Of a DNA stretch of 64,000 nt, positions 45,050 to 55,581 are shown one piece after another. The notes under the pieces were generated by a model. That model was not told the origin of the DNA, ran no database searches, and saw nothing but the letters and a program-made list of their open reading frames with translations. The position numbers and the translations under genes are program-made. The DNA comes from Copromyces sp. CBS 386.78 (Eukaryota; Ascomycota; Sordariomycetes; Sordariales; Sordariaceae), in NCBI GenBank assembly GCA_030685235.1, contig MU839223.1, positions 1 to 64,000 on the forward strand. Direction: 5' to 3'. The stretch's first letter is position 1; each line of letters begins with the position of its first letter.

Positions 45050-47308
45050 ATGTTCACCTACAGCCCTCTGAGCCGCGAAAAGCGCGAGACTCGCTTCTTC
45101 CGATTCAGTTCCGCCTGCCAGCCGGGCTCCCACCTTATCAGCCTTCAACTTCGCCACGCCTCTCTTGACGATGACGCCCTCCAATATCGTGCGCTGTCAT
45201 ACGTTTGGGGGGATTCGAAGGGTCAAGTCGACATTGAGGTCAACGGCAAACAATTCTCCGTCGGGGAGAATCTCCATGCATTTCTGCAAATGCTTCAACA
45301 CCACGACGTGGAATCCTGGCTCTGGGCCGACGCCATATGCATCCAACAATCCGACGACGATGAAAAGAGTTGGCATGTCCAGAGCATGTGTGACATCTTC
45401 AAGAACGCCGAGCTCGTCTATTCCTGGCTGGGTTCTGGTTCCAAGGAAACCGATGTCGCTATGGAGTTCTTCGCAGATTGGGGCCCTCGTGCGGTAAAGC
45501 TTGCAGTGATGGAGAAGTTGTGGCCTACAGATTTCCCCATGGATGACTCATTCATTTTAAGCCACAATGTATCCCTATACTTACAAAGTCTCACACGGTT
45601 TTTCCTCCCGGAACCGGTATTTGATAAGGGAGGTACGAATGAGGATGGTTCAAGTGAGGCTTGGGAAGGGTGTGATTATGATATGGCAAGGTTCTTCTAC
45701 GACTTGCTTCATGTTGAAGGGCTGCGCGGGACGCGTAGTAAATCCGTCTTGAGTGATCTGGAAACCGGTATCGCTCACCTATTGACAAATCAGTACTGGC
45801 AACGGATATGGATATTTCAGGAGGTGGCCTTGGCCCGGGAAGTGCATCTTATGTGCGGAGAAAAGCTCATACCGATTTCTTACTTTGAAGCGGTGCTAGA
45901 AGCCCTCTGGAAATTTCGTGCCCCTGGTGGAGCTCTCACACCGTTCCTGAACGATTGTCCACTACGACGTGGATTTTGTGAGCGGTTCCCTTCCCATCTT
46001 TACCCAAACAAAGCTATGCTCACTCGTCAGTTACTCTGCCGCGGAACGAAAGTGAGCTTGGGTAGCCTTCTTGTGGCATTCTCCAACCAAACCGAGCGTC
46101 CATGGTATCGCGCTACTGACCCACGCGACATTGTCTACGGTATACTCGGCCTCCTGTCCAACGAGGACCGTCATCCCTTTGGCCATGTCGACTACAAAAA
46201 CATGACATGGGTTGACCTATTCACTCAAGCCACGCGATCTTTAATCAAGAGATCTCTTACCACGTGGATGACAGTTACCGGCGATGCACTGTATAACATC
46301 GGACGTTGTCTGCCCCGTCCCAGAGACCAACCAAGCGAGTTACCAAGCTGGGTCCCCGACTGGCGGGATGTAGGTGTAAATGGGCTGCCGCAAGGCTTAA
46401 GATCCTTTAGTAGCCCACACCCCGACGCTGGCGACACCAAGATGCAACCTTACCATACATATATTGACATCTTTCGACATGAGAATCCGTCGGTCATCCA
46501 ATTGCCTGGGTATCGCGTTGATTTCGTCACCGATGTAATGTCGTATGACTATCAGGCTGAAAATTTCGGTGAAAGGGATCGGCCGAGCAAATGGCTGGCA
46601 CGCATTCGACAGTTTACAGGGTTGCCAGAGAGCTCAGAAATAAGGAACTTGGAGGGAGAAGACTACGTCTGGCGCCTGGTCATGGATTGCCACGGCATAA
46701 ATTTCCTCAGGCGCCTGGTCATGGATTGCCACGGCTTAAAATTCTTCAGACCGTGGCTGATGGACTCCAGCTGCAAGACAGAAGCTGCTTGCTTTATCCG
46801 CAGGCTCATGCGCCAAGACTACCCAGATCCTCAGACACTCCCAGACTTTCTGGTTAAGGCCATATATACCTCTGGCAAATCAATCAACCCGGATGATGAC
46901 ACTTCTTGTGGTGCGACTACACTTGCCGACAAGGAGGCGCAGAAGAGATTCGAATCAGTTGGTTGGGAGTGTGCGCCGGATAGCATCAGCGAAAACGACT
47001 TGAGATCTTTCATGGACGCGATAACAAGATTGTTATTCCGCCGGGCAAGTTCAAAGAATTCCACGTTGTTTAAGACTCGTAAAGGAATGCTGGGAAGCGG
47101 AATCGGGGATATTAGACCAGGAGACATGGTGGTAATCCTACGGAACACCCACGCCCCGTTTATCCTGCGTCCACGCCAGCACGACGGGGATGAGCTTGCA
47201 GCCAACCGAGAAACCTTCACGTTTGGGGGAGAGGCATGGGTGGACGGTATTATGTATGGGGAGTTCGTGGATACCGAACCATCTGAGGAGGTCTTTGAGA
47301 TCTACTGA
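45050..47308 (+). CDS. Heterokaryon-incompatibility (HET) domain protein
   Basis: A single exon encodes 752 residues. The N-terminal HET domain carries the family motifs in order: YRALSYVWGD at about 46-55, WLWADAICIQQ at about 90-100, and SMCDIFKNAELVYSWLG shortly after. HET domains are TIR-like in fold and are death-inducing effectors in vegetative incompatibility and related responses. Family features continue with YWQRIWIFQEVALAREVHLM and RPWYRATDPRDIVYGILGLL, the usual mid-protein blocks, and LPSWVPDWRD. The C-terminus has the common HET tail form (GDMVVILRNTHAPFILRP and later VDGIMYGEFVD). A 13-residue segment is duplicated exactly in tandem in DNA terms with few changes (46672-46749). 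The start ATG is preceded by a pyrimidine-rich leader. The NLR gene lies directly upstream on the same strand. Confidence 0.92.
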   Translation: MFTYSPLSREKRETRFFRFSSACQPGSHLISLQLRHASLDDDALQYRALSYVWGDSKGQVDIEVNGKQFSVGENLHAFLQMLQHHDVESWLWADAICIQQSDDDEKSWHVQSMCDIFKNAELVYSWLGSGSKETDVAMEFFADWGPRAVKLAVMEKLWPTDFPMDDSFILSHNVSLYLQSLTRFFLPEPVFDKGGTNEDGSSEAWEGCDYDMARFFYDLLHVEGLRGTRSKSVLSDLETGIAHLLTNQYWQRIWIFQEVALAREVHLMCGEKLIPISYFEAVLEALWKFRAPGGALTPFLNDCPLRRGFCERFPSHLYPNKAMLTRQLLCRGTKVSLGSLLVAFSNQTERPWYRATDPRDIVYGILGLLSNEDRHPFGHVDYKNMTWVDLFTQATRSLIKRSLTTWMTVTGDALYNIGRCLPRPRDQPSELPSWVPDWRDVGVNGLPQGLRSFSSPHPDAGDTKMQPYHTYIDIFRHENPSVIQLPGYRVDFVTDVMSYDYQAENFGERDRPSKWLARIRQFTGLPESSEIRNLEGEDYVWRLVMDCHGINFLRRLVMDCHGLKFFRPWLMDSSCKTEAACFIRRLMRQDYPDPQTLPDFLVKAIYTSGKSINPDDDTSCGATTLADKEAQKRFESVGWECAPDSISENDLRSFMDAITRLLFRRASSKNSTLFKTRKGMLGSGIGDIRPGDMVVILRNTHAPFILRPRQHDGDELAANRETFTFGGEAWVDGIMYGEFVDTEPSEEVFEIY
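46672..46749 (+). repeat. 39-bp tandem duplication inside the HET gene
   Basis: Two adjacent 39-bp units starting GCGCCTGGTCATGGATTGCC differ at a few positions near their 3' ends. They encode RLVMDCHGINFLR and RLVMDCHGLKFFR. The duplication keeps frame. Confidence 0.95.
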
Positions 47309-49085
47309 TTGAACTTGGCATGGTGATTCTTTTCATTCCCGCTACATCGTTTCACATTTTGTGAGCAACAGAGATACCATCAAATTGTCCTTTATGCTCG
47401 TGCCTTGACGGCTTCAATACGACAAACAATGGAACAGAACTGGGAGTTGCGAACGACCCATGGCAGAAAATGCCCGGTTAACGGAAAGAACCAAGTGAGT
47501 CGTCGTTGTGTTGAGGCAGCCGTCTCCACGACATCATGAGATACCCTGTATTTTCCGTTAATTTCATGACTCAAAAGCAGACTGAGCGGAGCCGAAGTCT
47601 CCGGGAAGTCACGATGAAGGGTATCACGTGCCTGCCGCATCTACAGTTCTACACCACATGGAAGCAGGTATCTGCCTACATGACATCCATCATGCCTGCC
47701 ACTTCCAATTTGCCCCATGTCGACTGCACCTGCATTTTCAAGACTGAACCTTCCCTCTTCGCGTTTCACTTCGACTTCGTTCCTTCTCCCCATTTCGTCG
47801 TCTTTTCTTCCGTGTCTTTCCATCCAACTTCCGTTCACTAACAGCAGTCAATTTGACTCCGAGACTCCTTCCACATCCGAATACCAACTGAACCGAAAGA
47901 CTCGAAATACAAGGTTTGAGACGGTCAGGCAAGGCGTAAACACATCTGACACAGTACATTTCTTGATGGAGGAGACAAGTTATCATCGTGGTGACAAAGG
48001 CCATAACCCCCCGACAACCTCCAAATACTTTACACAACGCACCTAATACCTATTTCCTGCTAACATGCCTAAGTGCCGCAGTTGGGTCGGTGATGACTAT
48101 CTCTAGGCGGTACAGGCATCATCAATCCTTTTGGCCGTCTTTCGGCCTCTTCGGTATTCGTTCTGTCATCTCTACCAACGGTACCATCTCGTTATCTCCC
48201 AACAGGTGAGCTCCTGGTTATTCGCATCGATTACTGCCTTCTTTTCTAGAAAAAAAAAGGAAAAAGGTGATCTCTCATCCATCACCTATCAGCGGCGCCA
48301 GATAACCAGACCAGGCCATCTTCTCTGTACCTAATCAGCCTGTGAGGCTTTATCTTGAATGATGGTCCTTTTGCCCCAGCTCGTTGGTGCCCGGACTTCT
48401 TCCGCTGCTTTCCTCCTCCCATAAAACCTCAAGTGCATATCACAGATTTGCAGGTAATGGTTATGACCTGGTAGGACGAGTGCAGGGGTGTGAAAAAAGT
48501 CTGAAATGAAGCCTTGGGGAAAAAGTTGATGTGAGTGCAATTGGACAGTGATGCTCGTTCTACCTCTATCTACCTAGGGGTAAATCTGTTGGTCATGACT
48601 GCCCGGTGAATTCCCAAGTCTACATCATCTCCGCCTTCTTCGCTGTTATTTCTCTTCTCTTTTCCTTCCATCGCTATACAGACCCAGAGAGCCGGATGTG
48701 TCTTGTGAACACAAAAAACAAAAAAGAAGAAGAGTTCGCTCGCTTAGTACCCTATCCAGTCAAAGACTCTCATATTCGCTTGAAAGATTCACAACCCCAT
48801 CCGTCGCTGTAAGCATCCATTCAAACAAACGCAACTCCCCCTCCTTCTGCGAGCCGACCGACTTCACGAGCCACAACACTGTAACTTTTCAGGACTCGGG
48901 AAGGCCGTAGGACACCTCTCCATCAAGCTCCATGGGCTCTCCACAAGAAACCACAGCCGTGTCGGCCTGTAGCACAACTTCATCCCCAGAGTGGCTCCAA
49001 GTTACCAAGCGCTCCGCATCCAAAGTTTCCGGGGCCTTCTCCTCTGATGAAATTTGCAGCAGCTGTGTAGTCTCCGTGCTCTCTC
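47309..49085. other. Intergenic between convergent genes
   Basis: This 1.8 kb region lies between the 3' ends of the HET gene (+) and the unknown gene (-). It contains only short frames. No repeat or RNA gene was recognised. Confidence 0.55.
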
Positions 49086-50326
49086 TCAGTGAATCACACT
49101 GGTCGTAGGAGATTCCACTGGCGCAGAACTGTCCGAGGAACCGTTCGAAGAAGGAGGAGGACTTGCCAGGTAAGTTGATGGAGGAGACGGAAAAATCTCG
49201 TCAGGATCAACATTATGCTCAGCTGTTTGTGCCACCTCGTCTTTCCAGGCCTCAAGCCTTTCGAGGTAGACGGGCCACCTTTTTACGAAGGCGTGGGGAT
49301 CATCGGTGGGATCTTGAGGCAATTCAGTGACGGCCGTGGCGTATCGGGGAATAAGGGGCCCCTGGTAGTCAGAAGTGAGAGCGGCCGAGTTGGCGGGACC
49401 AAAGGGCATGGCGACGCTTCCTCGTGGAGATGCTTTCATCTGTTCATGTTTTGGTACTGGATTTTTGCATATGTTCCATATTTGGGATCTATTAGCAAAC
49501 GTGTACCAGTGCATGGCATCTGGGCTGCGAACTAAACAGGGCATTGTGCCTTGTTAGTAGGCTTCAATGTAACGAGCAAATGCGTAGACTTACCCAAGTC
49601 CAAATCGCGGTTCGTTGTTAGGATGTGCGAGCTTTGGCCTCCGTCCTCCAGTCCTTGTATGGCGCCAAGGGCAGTAAGCTTGAACATGGGACCGCAGATA
49701 GCCAGGCCAACAGCCATCCTATCGTCCACTTTACACCATAACTCAACTTGAAAGAAATGTTGCAGCCCGGGCTTCCCGCCCATGTTAGCGGAACCAAGCT
49801 GCGGTAGTTCTAAGAGCTTCTTTGGCCAAAAAGCTGCCATTCTCCTCGTCCCTGGTGGTCCCATACTTCGTTCAATGAGCACAATCGCCCCCTCGAAGGA
49901 TTCCCTCTTCTTGTCCTTGGCGCCGCACCCATTCTCCTCCTCTTCTTCCTCATTGTCTGAATTGTATGGTTCTTGGTCACCGGCGACGACGAGTCTGAGG
50001 ACGCAAGAAAGGCGTTCAGGAACGATCTGGCTGGGGACGTCGAAAAGTAGGAGAATGGTGGGGCCGTTTTGGTGGCTGTAGTCCTACTCCTTCAGCTCAT
50101 GCTTTGGGTAGCACCCGAATTTAGCTGTCTGGGCCACCATTTGTGGGTCAAAGGGAGGGTCACAATCGAAGTCAGTGGCGTATTCGTAGGCACTCCGCGG
50201 CTTTATATACATGTAGATCGCACGCTTGCGGACATGGTGTCGAGCTTGAGAGGCCAAAGGCGCGGATGATGATATGTCCAGGTCATCTTCGGGCTCGGCA
50301 TGGGACGACTCCGGGGGTGATGACAT
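49086..50326 (-). CDS. Unknown protein with an in-frame UAG after codon 80
   Basis: I do not recognise this protein. Two exons (50326-49594 and 49531-49086; 62-bp intron GTAAGT to TTAG) give 393 codons including one internal UAG at 50086-50084. Before the stop the frame is MSSPPESSHAEPEDDLDISS, then RAIYMYIKPRSAYEYATDFD, ending KHELKE. Directly after it, in the same frame, reads DYSHQNGPTILLLFDVPSQI, with a long good-quality stretch (an acidic run, GAIVLIERSMGPPGTRRMAA, HFFQVELWCKVDDRMAVGLA). The end is Pro/Ser-rich (FPSPPSTYLASPPPSSNGSS). A 54-bp intron with donor GTGGCC and acceptor GAGTAG would remove the stop in frame, but the donor is poor and no clear branch site is seen. Otherwise the UAG is edited, read through, or a disabling mutation. 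Without the stop the product is about 392 residues, probably cytosolic. Confidence 0.6.
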
Positions 50327-50891
50327 GGTTGATCGTGGACAGGTAGATATCTGACATTCTTTGTTAGGCATTTTTGCTGCGGGTCGTGTCCAACAAAAAA
50401 AGGATATTGGAAAAAAGGATGTTGTTAATGTTCGATGGGTAATGGGGAGGAGACGGAATTTGTTGATGAAAGAATGGAAAGGAAGGCCCTCGAGGGACTT
50501 TGGGCTGCTTGGAAACGAAACAAAAGCCAGATGTTGCGAAATCGCAAAGAAGTGCGGCGGATGCAGTTTCCATAAAAAATGTCAGTGCTGTTTGGTAAGC
50601 AGATGGAAGTACCTTAGGAGGACTCGGACGGAAATGGCGAGAGAAGGAAAGAAGGAAGGAACCTGAAGGATTGGCCAGAGAAGGGGCGGAAGATGAGTTC
50701 GCTCCTTCTCCAAGAACTTGCAGCTTCACCTTCCATATTCACTGCATGCCTGTCTGCCGTTACTTCCCACGAAGCGTTCAGGTGATCCATCACACTCTCT
50801 CCCGTCATCGGTCATCACACAACGTCGCCGACTCCACGGGACCAAGGGTGGCAGGTACCATTGCCCGTCATGTTGCCAGTCGCCTCCCCCA
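50327..50891. other. Intergenic, promoter side of the unknown gene
   Basis: About 560 bases separate the start of the unknown gene from the end of the prenyltransferase gene, both on the minus strand. Short frames only. Confidence 0.55.
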
Positions 50892-52470
50892 TCATCTTGC
50901 TCCCCGCACCCCCAAGTCATACGCCTCCTGCAACCTAGGCGCCAAATAAACCGTCATGTACGGCCCCGTCCGATCCGAATAGGAAAACGACACCCAAGTG
51001 TGCGTCCCTGGCGCCTTGTTGAAATCGACATGCGGACTGTTTTCCTCGTCAGTTAGCAACCACTTTCCTCACCCCCAACTTCCCAATCAAGGCATGAAGT
51101 ACTCACAAAGCCTCCCTCATCGCCTCCCCATACCCCCCCTTCCCCAACTCAGCTCCCCATCCAAACCCCGTCCACACCTCCTCCAGCGCATCAACCACCG
51201 CTTCCTCCGTCTCAAAGAAGTGCATCAGCGGCAAATAAACCTTGACCTCGGGCTCCTCTTTCCCCGGCCGCATCTCATAGCTGGTAAACCCCATCCAGTA
51301 GCTACCTGTATTTCCCTCGGTCGCATACATGTACCGACAAGGCTTGCTCACATCTTCCGTCGCTTCGCTCACCGGTGACCGCGTGCGGTCTCCACGCAAC
51401 AGGTGGTAAATACTTTTCAGAATCTCCACACCGCGCAACGTTTCAGAAGAGGTCAACCGCCCACCGAGCGTCATGGCGTCGCGCATCACGCTAAAGGCGT
51501 TGCTGGGCACGAGGGTGTACAGTTTCACTCGCGCCGCGGCCGCGCCTTGGTCGGAGTCCAGATCGGGGGAGATGGCGTCGATGCCGAAGCAGGAGGGTGT
51601 CATGATTGACGATCTGGAAGCCACGTAGCGATCGACGAGGTCGATCGCGGGTTTCAGGTCTTGTGCACGGGTGCGGATCGCGCGCAGTGCGGAAAAGAGA
51701 ACGTGATGTGCTGATCGTCCGGTGACCATGCTCTTCGGACCAGCGAAGAAATAAGGTTTTAACACCCTTTTGTCTCCCAAGCAGCCGATGGCAATGGCCG
51801 CGTGTTCGGGCGGTAGTTGATTGCCCGGGACACATGCAAGCTTCGACCGAAGAAGTGTCTGCTCAGACGCGGTCAGGTACATATGCTCTTGAACCTCGTC
51901 GTACCAGGTTAGATCCGCTTTTGTCTCGCCACGTCCGTGACACTCCCCCGCTAACAAGGGGAATAACGTCCTGTAACGCTCTTGATTCGTCGGGTCTTCT
52001 TGGCTTGTTCCAGTGGCGGGTATCGGCTCGAAACTAAATCTCAGCGTGCCCTTCACTTTCGGCGAGCTGGAGCTGGAGCCGGCGGGAGCGGAGCAAAAGT
52101 TCCAGGTTGGTCGGTAGGGCGAGCCTTCGTAGTTCAAGGGGGAGCGGAGGCGGTAGGAGGAGGAAGGGCGGGGGCCGAGGTTGGGGATGACGTTGTTGCG
52201 GAACCAGGAGAGGTGGACGGATTGTTGCGTGGGCGTGTAGTGCCGGAGGAGGGAGGTGAGGGAGGGAGAACAGGCGGCCCACCAGTAGTGGTGGTTGGGG
52301 TTTGTGTCGTCATAGTGGTGGGAAATGCGAGGCTCGCTGGTGGACGAGTTATTGCGGGCTTGGATTGGGATCCGGGTGTTTATTGATGATGATGGGGCTG
52401 GTAGACATGCTGGCCGCCGTAGTGTCAGGGGACTGAGGCGAATGGTTCGGTGAGAGGCAAGCTGTCTCAT
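50892..52470 (-). CDS. Aromatic prenyltransferase, DMATS-type (ABBA fold)
   Basis: Two exons (52470-51107 and 51036-50892) give 502 residues; the intron is 70 bp with GTGAGT and CAG. The first ~55 residues are basic and Ser/Arg-rich and resemble a targeting or disordered extension. Then follow family blocks: HHYWWAACSPSLTSLLRHYT, VIPNLGPRP, SPLNYEGSPYRPTWNF, KGTLRFSFEPI (the conserved early Glu region). The C-terminal half has YLPLMHFFETEEAVVDALEE, a block typical of DMATS proteins. The short second exon supplies the last strand, GTHTWVSFSYSDRTGPYMTV and YLAPRLQEAY. The family transfers a dimethylallyl or longer prenyl group to an indole or other aromatic substrate, without the DDxxD motif of other prenyltransferases. 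Usual partners such as an NRPS or PKS are not in this window, so substrate and pathway are unknown. Confidence 0.87.
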
Positions 52471-52791
52471 TGTCGGGGTTTTTCGGAGGAACAATGAAGA
52501 GAAAATTCACTCCATATGGAAAATATGTTATGGACGGCACGTTTGGTGGATGAAAAGGAGATGTACAAAAAGATGCAAGAAGCGATTTTGGGATGGAAAA
52601 GGAAAAAGATTGAGAGGACGTTGGAATAAACACGTGGATCCGAACGATGACAGTTCCGCTTCCGTGCATGGCCCGACCAGGGGGTATCCCCACCTGAAGG
52701 GCGATCGGCCATCATCAGGCGCCCAAAGTCCATGTGTTGACGATAATCATTGTCCAAAGCATTGATAAAAACCCATCATCACTTAGCTACC

Positions 52792-53683
52792 TCATTCATC
52801 ATCACCATCCCCCTTCTTCGGCTTCACAAGCTCCTTCACAGCCTCATACGCCTCCCTCCTCCTCTCCTCATTCCCCTCCACCCTCCACTCCTCCAAATAC
52901 CGCGGCACTTTGTCGACCCTATTATACCCGCCGGCCACGGGCTCCCCAAACTGTATCCAAGCCGGCACCACGCCTACCCAGGCTTTCTGTCTCAATTCCT
53001 CATCATTCATATCCGCCCTCTCATCATGCGGCTCCCCACTTCTAATCTTTGCACTCCCCGCCTTGATCTTGACCCTTAGTATACTCGTGCTCTGCATCTC
53101 GGCGTTATTTGGCGGGGTGCGCGTGTTTTGATACCGCTGCGGCACGACGCTGTTGGTGACTAGCTCCATTGCCCACAGCTTTTCGGCGGGGTCGACGACG
53201 GGAGTGGCATGGCCGAAGAGGATGGCTGAGCGGTAGTTGTACGAGTGCGAGTTGGGGGTTAGGGAGAGGACGTAGCCGTCTAGGAGGGTGGCGGTTAGGG
53301 TTAGGGGGATGCCTTCTTCTTCGCCCTCTTCGCCCCCCGAGGGAGATGGAGAAGTTCGAGCCAAGTTCATGAGGCGCGAGGAGACGTAGCCGTGGAGGTA
53401 CAAGTCTAGCACGTGGCCTAGGTCGGCAGAGGGACGCGAAAAGGAACCCATTTGGCCGATCATGGGGAGGACGGCGGGGAAGGGGGAGGTGGAGTCTTGA
53501 AAGGCGACATTGATGAAGGGGGAGGAGTTGATGATGCCGTGGATGGTTTCGAGGGAGTAGCGGGCTGAGAATTGGGTTAGTGTCTTTCAATTGACTATGG
53601 GGATGAGTGTGCTGACCTCTGTCATTGAGTCGCTTGACCGTGCTGTACGGCTGTTTGGGGTATTCGAGTTCGTGAGAAGGCAT
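52792..53683 (-). CDS. FMN-binding split-barrel protein, pyridoxamine 5'-phosphate oxidase-like
   Basis: Two exons (53683-53617 and 53564-52792; 52-bp intron) encode 279 residues. It begins MPSHELEYPKQPYSTVKRLN, then ARYSLETIHGIINSSPFINV, which fits the start of the flavin-nucleotide-binding family. Blocks follow as in that family: FPAVLPMIGQMG, DLYLHGYVSSRLMNLAR, VTLTATLLDGYVLS-like (here LTLTATLLDGYVLSLTPNS), YRSAILFGHATPVVDPAEKL and WAMELVTNSVVPQRYQNTRT. The C-terminal part (AWVGVVPAWIQFGEPVAGGY) matches the dimer-forming end. Family members bind FMN; the substrate is not predictable here. An acidic Gly/Glu insert (PSGGEEGEEEG) is a lineage-specific loop. The gene follows the prenyltransferase gene on the same strand, separated by about 320 bases. 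A functional link is possible but unproven. Confidence 0.85.
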
Positions 53684-55581
53684 TTTGGCGGGTGAGGTCA
53701 CGACAGATGTTGTATTGATGGGCCACTGTTGTATTTGAGTATCTTTATATTTGGAAATGAAAATAGTAAAGAGGTATGACACATTCATCGGGTGACTTAT
53801 AGAAAAAGGGTATGTGTGATGCGACGAGAAGGAAAGCGTGAGGACATGATCAACCCGAAATGGAAAGTGGTGATAAGCAAAGGAGCGGGGAGATGAGGAG
53901 TAACGCCAGCGGCCCGAACGTGTGCCCGGCTTGACTCGGCTTCGGGGGTGACTGAACAAGACGGCAGTGCTATGTACCGCAGACGCGCCCTTTGAATGAC
54001 ATTCACACCAAGATGAAGTATTGCTGGCGACAACAACTCGATGCCATCCCCAAATATTTCACCATGGCCGGGTATTCTTGCACTTGGCGCTCTGGAGTAT
54101 ACAAGAAGTCCATATCGATACATCTTTATAACATGATGCTAAGGCCGAAGAACCGGATGACGGAAACAAGCAACTTCCAAGATGAAAGGACTAGCGTGTT
54201 TGGTGATGGAGAGTCACTTATACCTTCCATTGTGAGGCGCTCGCTGATGGTGAACGGAAAGGAAAAGAGGGGGGGGGGGGCCGACCCCACCACAACGCTC
54301 CAATTATCCAGGGAATATCACCCTCTCATTGGCCAGCGCACGGTTCCCTTCAATCGTCCCTTTTGCCGAGTCAATTCGTCTCTTCTTCCCTTCCTTTGTC
54401 ATCTTCACCGTCGTTCGCGAGTCGCGACTGAAGCTCAACGTCGTCCTATCGTCACCACACTTGAGATGCGAGGAGAGGCTGTCGCTGCGATTCGATCACA
54501 TCGTCCATTCTTGTGCTTTTCTTTGGATCTTGCCGAGCTCAATCGACAACCACCATGTCCCGGCCTCGGATATCGCGACGTCGCTCCAGTCTTCACGTCA
54601 TCTCCCCTGGCCTGGAGAATTGAAAGTATCCCGACAGTCGCACTTCAGATGGATACAAACAATGTCCTCGGAAATGCTGCCGAGATGGCGACAATGCTAC
54701 ACTCGGACGATTTAAGGTCATGGCCATGGGCGAAATACAAAGTTCACGGTGGTCTTGCGGCCTGAATCATGGACCACCCCGCCGATGCTTACCTTTATCG
54801 CCACTGCCACCATCGAGGACGGCCACAAAACACTCAACCCAGTACTTCCAAGATGGACAGGAATCTTCTTTCCAGATGAAAGAATGAAGCAGCCGCACCA
54901 AGATTTATCAGGGTTCAGTCCCGGCGGTCCAGATCCAGACCCCTTCCCTTGCAAGTGCCAGAGCGCAATGGAACGTCTTCGGTTTCAGCTGAAACGCGTC
55001 CAAGGGGCATAAGGAGGCATCACCACTTCTCTATCATTGTCAGCCTCGCCTCCTCAGCCAATCCCCACCCACGCCTTGTCCCGCCATCAAGAACAATACG
55101 CCACTTCTGGTGCATGACCCTGCACCGCTCCTGTTTGAGTTATCCCCAGCCGACCAACTCGAACACCACATTCTCTCGGGTCACGATACTCAACATACTC
55201 AAGTCGGGGGCTTGTTTCCTCGATAGTAACCAGTCCTTGGCAGCCGCCCCAACACTGCTTCGTTGGTAGTCAGTCTGATACACACTCCCGCGGCTGGTTG
55301 GCCCTTTGTTCTACTCTTCTTTCTTTCTCTCTCCTTCTTCTCTGTCCATCTTGCTTTGGCAACTCTGTACATCGGTTGAACCCCCCAAGCATGTCATTGC
55401 CGCTATTCTCAACTTCATCTTCAACAACATAGTGACGCAGGGCCCGTCGATATGATACATTCTTTTTGACTACTTCTTTTCCCGGATAGCGTGTTATTCT
55501 TCTCTTTATGTTGTGATACCCCCATTGACTGGGCTTCCCTTCTTTCTGTCTGCCGACTGACCATATCCACTCTTGAACACC
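53684..55581. other. Divergent intergenic region with a long G run
   Basis: This 1.9 kb region lies between the FMN-binding gene (-) and the LW-repeat gene (+). A run of ten G residues sits near 54271. A 257-codon plus frame at 53992 has no ATG at its beginning and no protein-like composition. The right end, from about 55260, is pyrimidine-rich and is probably the leader of the next gene. Confidence 0.5.

Noticed and set aside
50084..50137. 54-bp intron that would remove the UAG in the unknown gene
   Set aside because: Possible by length and phase, but the donor GTGGCC is far from the GTRNGT used by most introns in this window and no CTRAC branch site is clear. Kept only as the competing hypothesis.
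53992..54765. 257-codon plus-strand frame
   Set aside because: Begins with TTG, crosses a run of ten G residues and has no domain-like content. Treated as intergenic.
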